Below are positions 5,226-5,391 of a stretch of 5,391 nt of DNA, one piece after another (positions within the stretch are counted from its first letter, which is position 1; each line of letters starts with the position of its first letter). Where the stretch lies: assembly GCA_031284345.1 (NCBI GenBank), contig JAITAC010000119.1, positions 1-5,391 on the forward strand, in the 5' to 3' direction. Source of the stretch: Holosporaceae bacterium (lineage in GTDB: Bacteria; Pseudomonadota; Alphaproteobacteria; UBA3830). A program made the translations under genes and the position numbers. The notes beneath the pieces were generated by a model. It was not told where the DNA came from. It saw nothing but the letters and a program-made list of their open reading frames with translations, and did not search any database.

Positions 5226-5391
5226 CTCAATTATGAAATGCATCATGGTTACAACCGACGGTAGAAAAAAATATGTCGATCGAAGAAGACCTCGGATGGC
5301 GTACGGAAGTTTAGCACTTTTCTCGGTCGATTGTTTGTCAAATTTTGAATTTCTCGAATTTTTTTGTCCATGACGTCCTTGAAATCGAATT
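5219..5391 (-). mobile_element. IS30-family insertion sequence, one end (continues past the window)
   Basis: The transposase 3' end at 5249 is followed outward by the sequence GATGCATTTCATAATTGAGAG (on the minus strand, just outside the stop). This is placed, and composed, like the terminal inverted repeat of IS30-family elements, in which a TGCA(T/C)TT core followed by AATTGA is common. I put the outer edge near 5219-5226, where the A/T-rich spacer changes to GCGCCC, but the exact base needs the opposite end. The rest of the element lies beyond 5391, so the target duplication cannot be seen. Confidence 0.65.
5249..5391 (-). CDS. IS30-family transposase, C-terminal fragment
   Basis: The last 46 residues of a transposase that enters from the right edge of the window and stops at TAA 5249-5251. 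The visible part has FDFKDVMDKKIREIQNLTNN followed by RPRKVLNFRTPSEVFF, the hallmark C-terminus of IS30 transposases (asparagine-rich helix, NxRPRKxLxxxTPxEVF, just after the catalytic glutamate of the DDE core). The catalytic residues are outside the window, so I cannot say whether the enzyme is intact. The frame has no internal stop or shift. A plus-strand open frame at 5182-5373 is the shadow of this gene. Confidence 0.88.
   Translation of the reverse strand, partial: FDFKDVMDKKIREIQNLTNNRPRKVLNFRTPSEVFFDRHIFFYRRL

Noticed and set aside
5182..5373. Plus-strand 63-codon open frame
   Set aside because: It is antisense to the IS30 transposase C-terminus and crosses the likely edge of the element.

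Overview
The window is moderately AT-rich bacterial DNA (tRNA and rRNA genes absent) that reads with the standard bacterial code. It looks Gram-negative and most likely alphaproteobacterial. The best evidence is ComF: the spacing of its four CxxC pairs, the FELD..ICGSC stretch, the FDKAVSVFHYDDYSKGMILRFKH block and the RKYNQSELLA motif all match the alphaproteobacterial form. A secreted lipoprotein with a lipobox, a large multi-pass MscS-type channel, an IS30-type transposase remnant and scattered repeat debris would suit a host-associated lineage such as Holosporales. That last step is inference and cannot be proved from 5.4 kb.

Layout. Positions 1-91 hold two and a half copies of a 37-39 bp tandem repeat with a poly-G tract of variable length. 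Positions 92-632 have no convincing gene: one weak open frame (348-632) ends just before the next gene and contains one arm of a dispersed repeat. A complete MFS transporter follows (637-1920, +). It converges, with a 5-bp gap, on a small lipoprotein gene (1926-2354, -). Upstream of the lipoprotein on the same strand is a large MscS-family channel (2520-4295, -). A divergent 57-bp promoter gap separates the channel from comF (4353-5093, +). After about 130 bp of intergenic DNA, the window ends inside an IS30-family transposase (5249-5391, -, C-terminal part only).

How the genes relate. The channel and the lipoprotein appear to form one minus-strand transcription unit, and the lipoprotein could be an accessory envelope component of the channel; this is inferred from position only. 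The MFS transporter and ComF (DNA uptake or PRPP-dependent family) are separate plus-strand units with no evident functional link to it.

The most unusual structure is the mscS-lipoprotein junction. A 139-bp segment is bounded by identical 12-bp direct repeats (2351-2362 and 2490-2501), each containing an ATG. Removing it in silico places the lipoprotein directly after mscS with a TAATG stop/start overlap. The segment also carries a 32-bp core that recurs (30/32 identical, inverted) at 493-524, on the other side of the MFS gene. As it stands, two tiny frames (35 and 21 codons) bridge the gap through a chain of overlapping stop/start codons.
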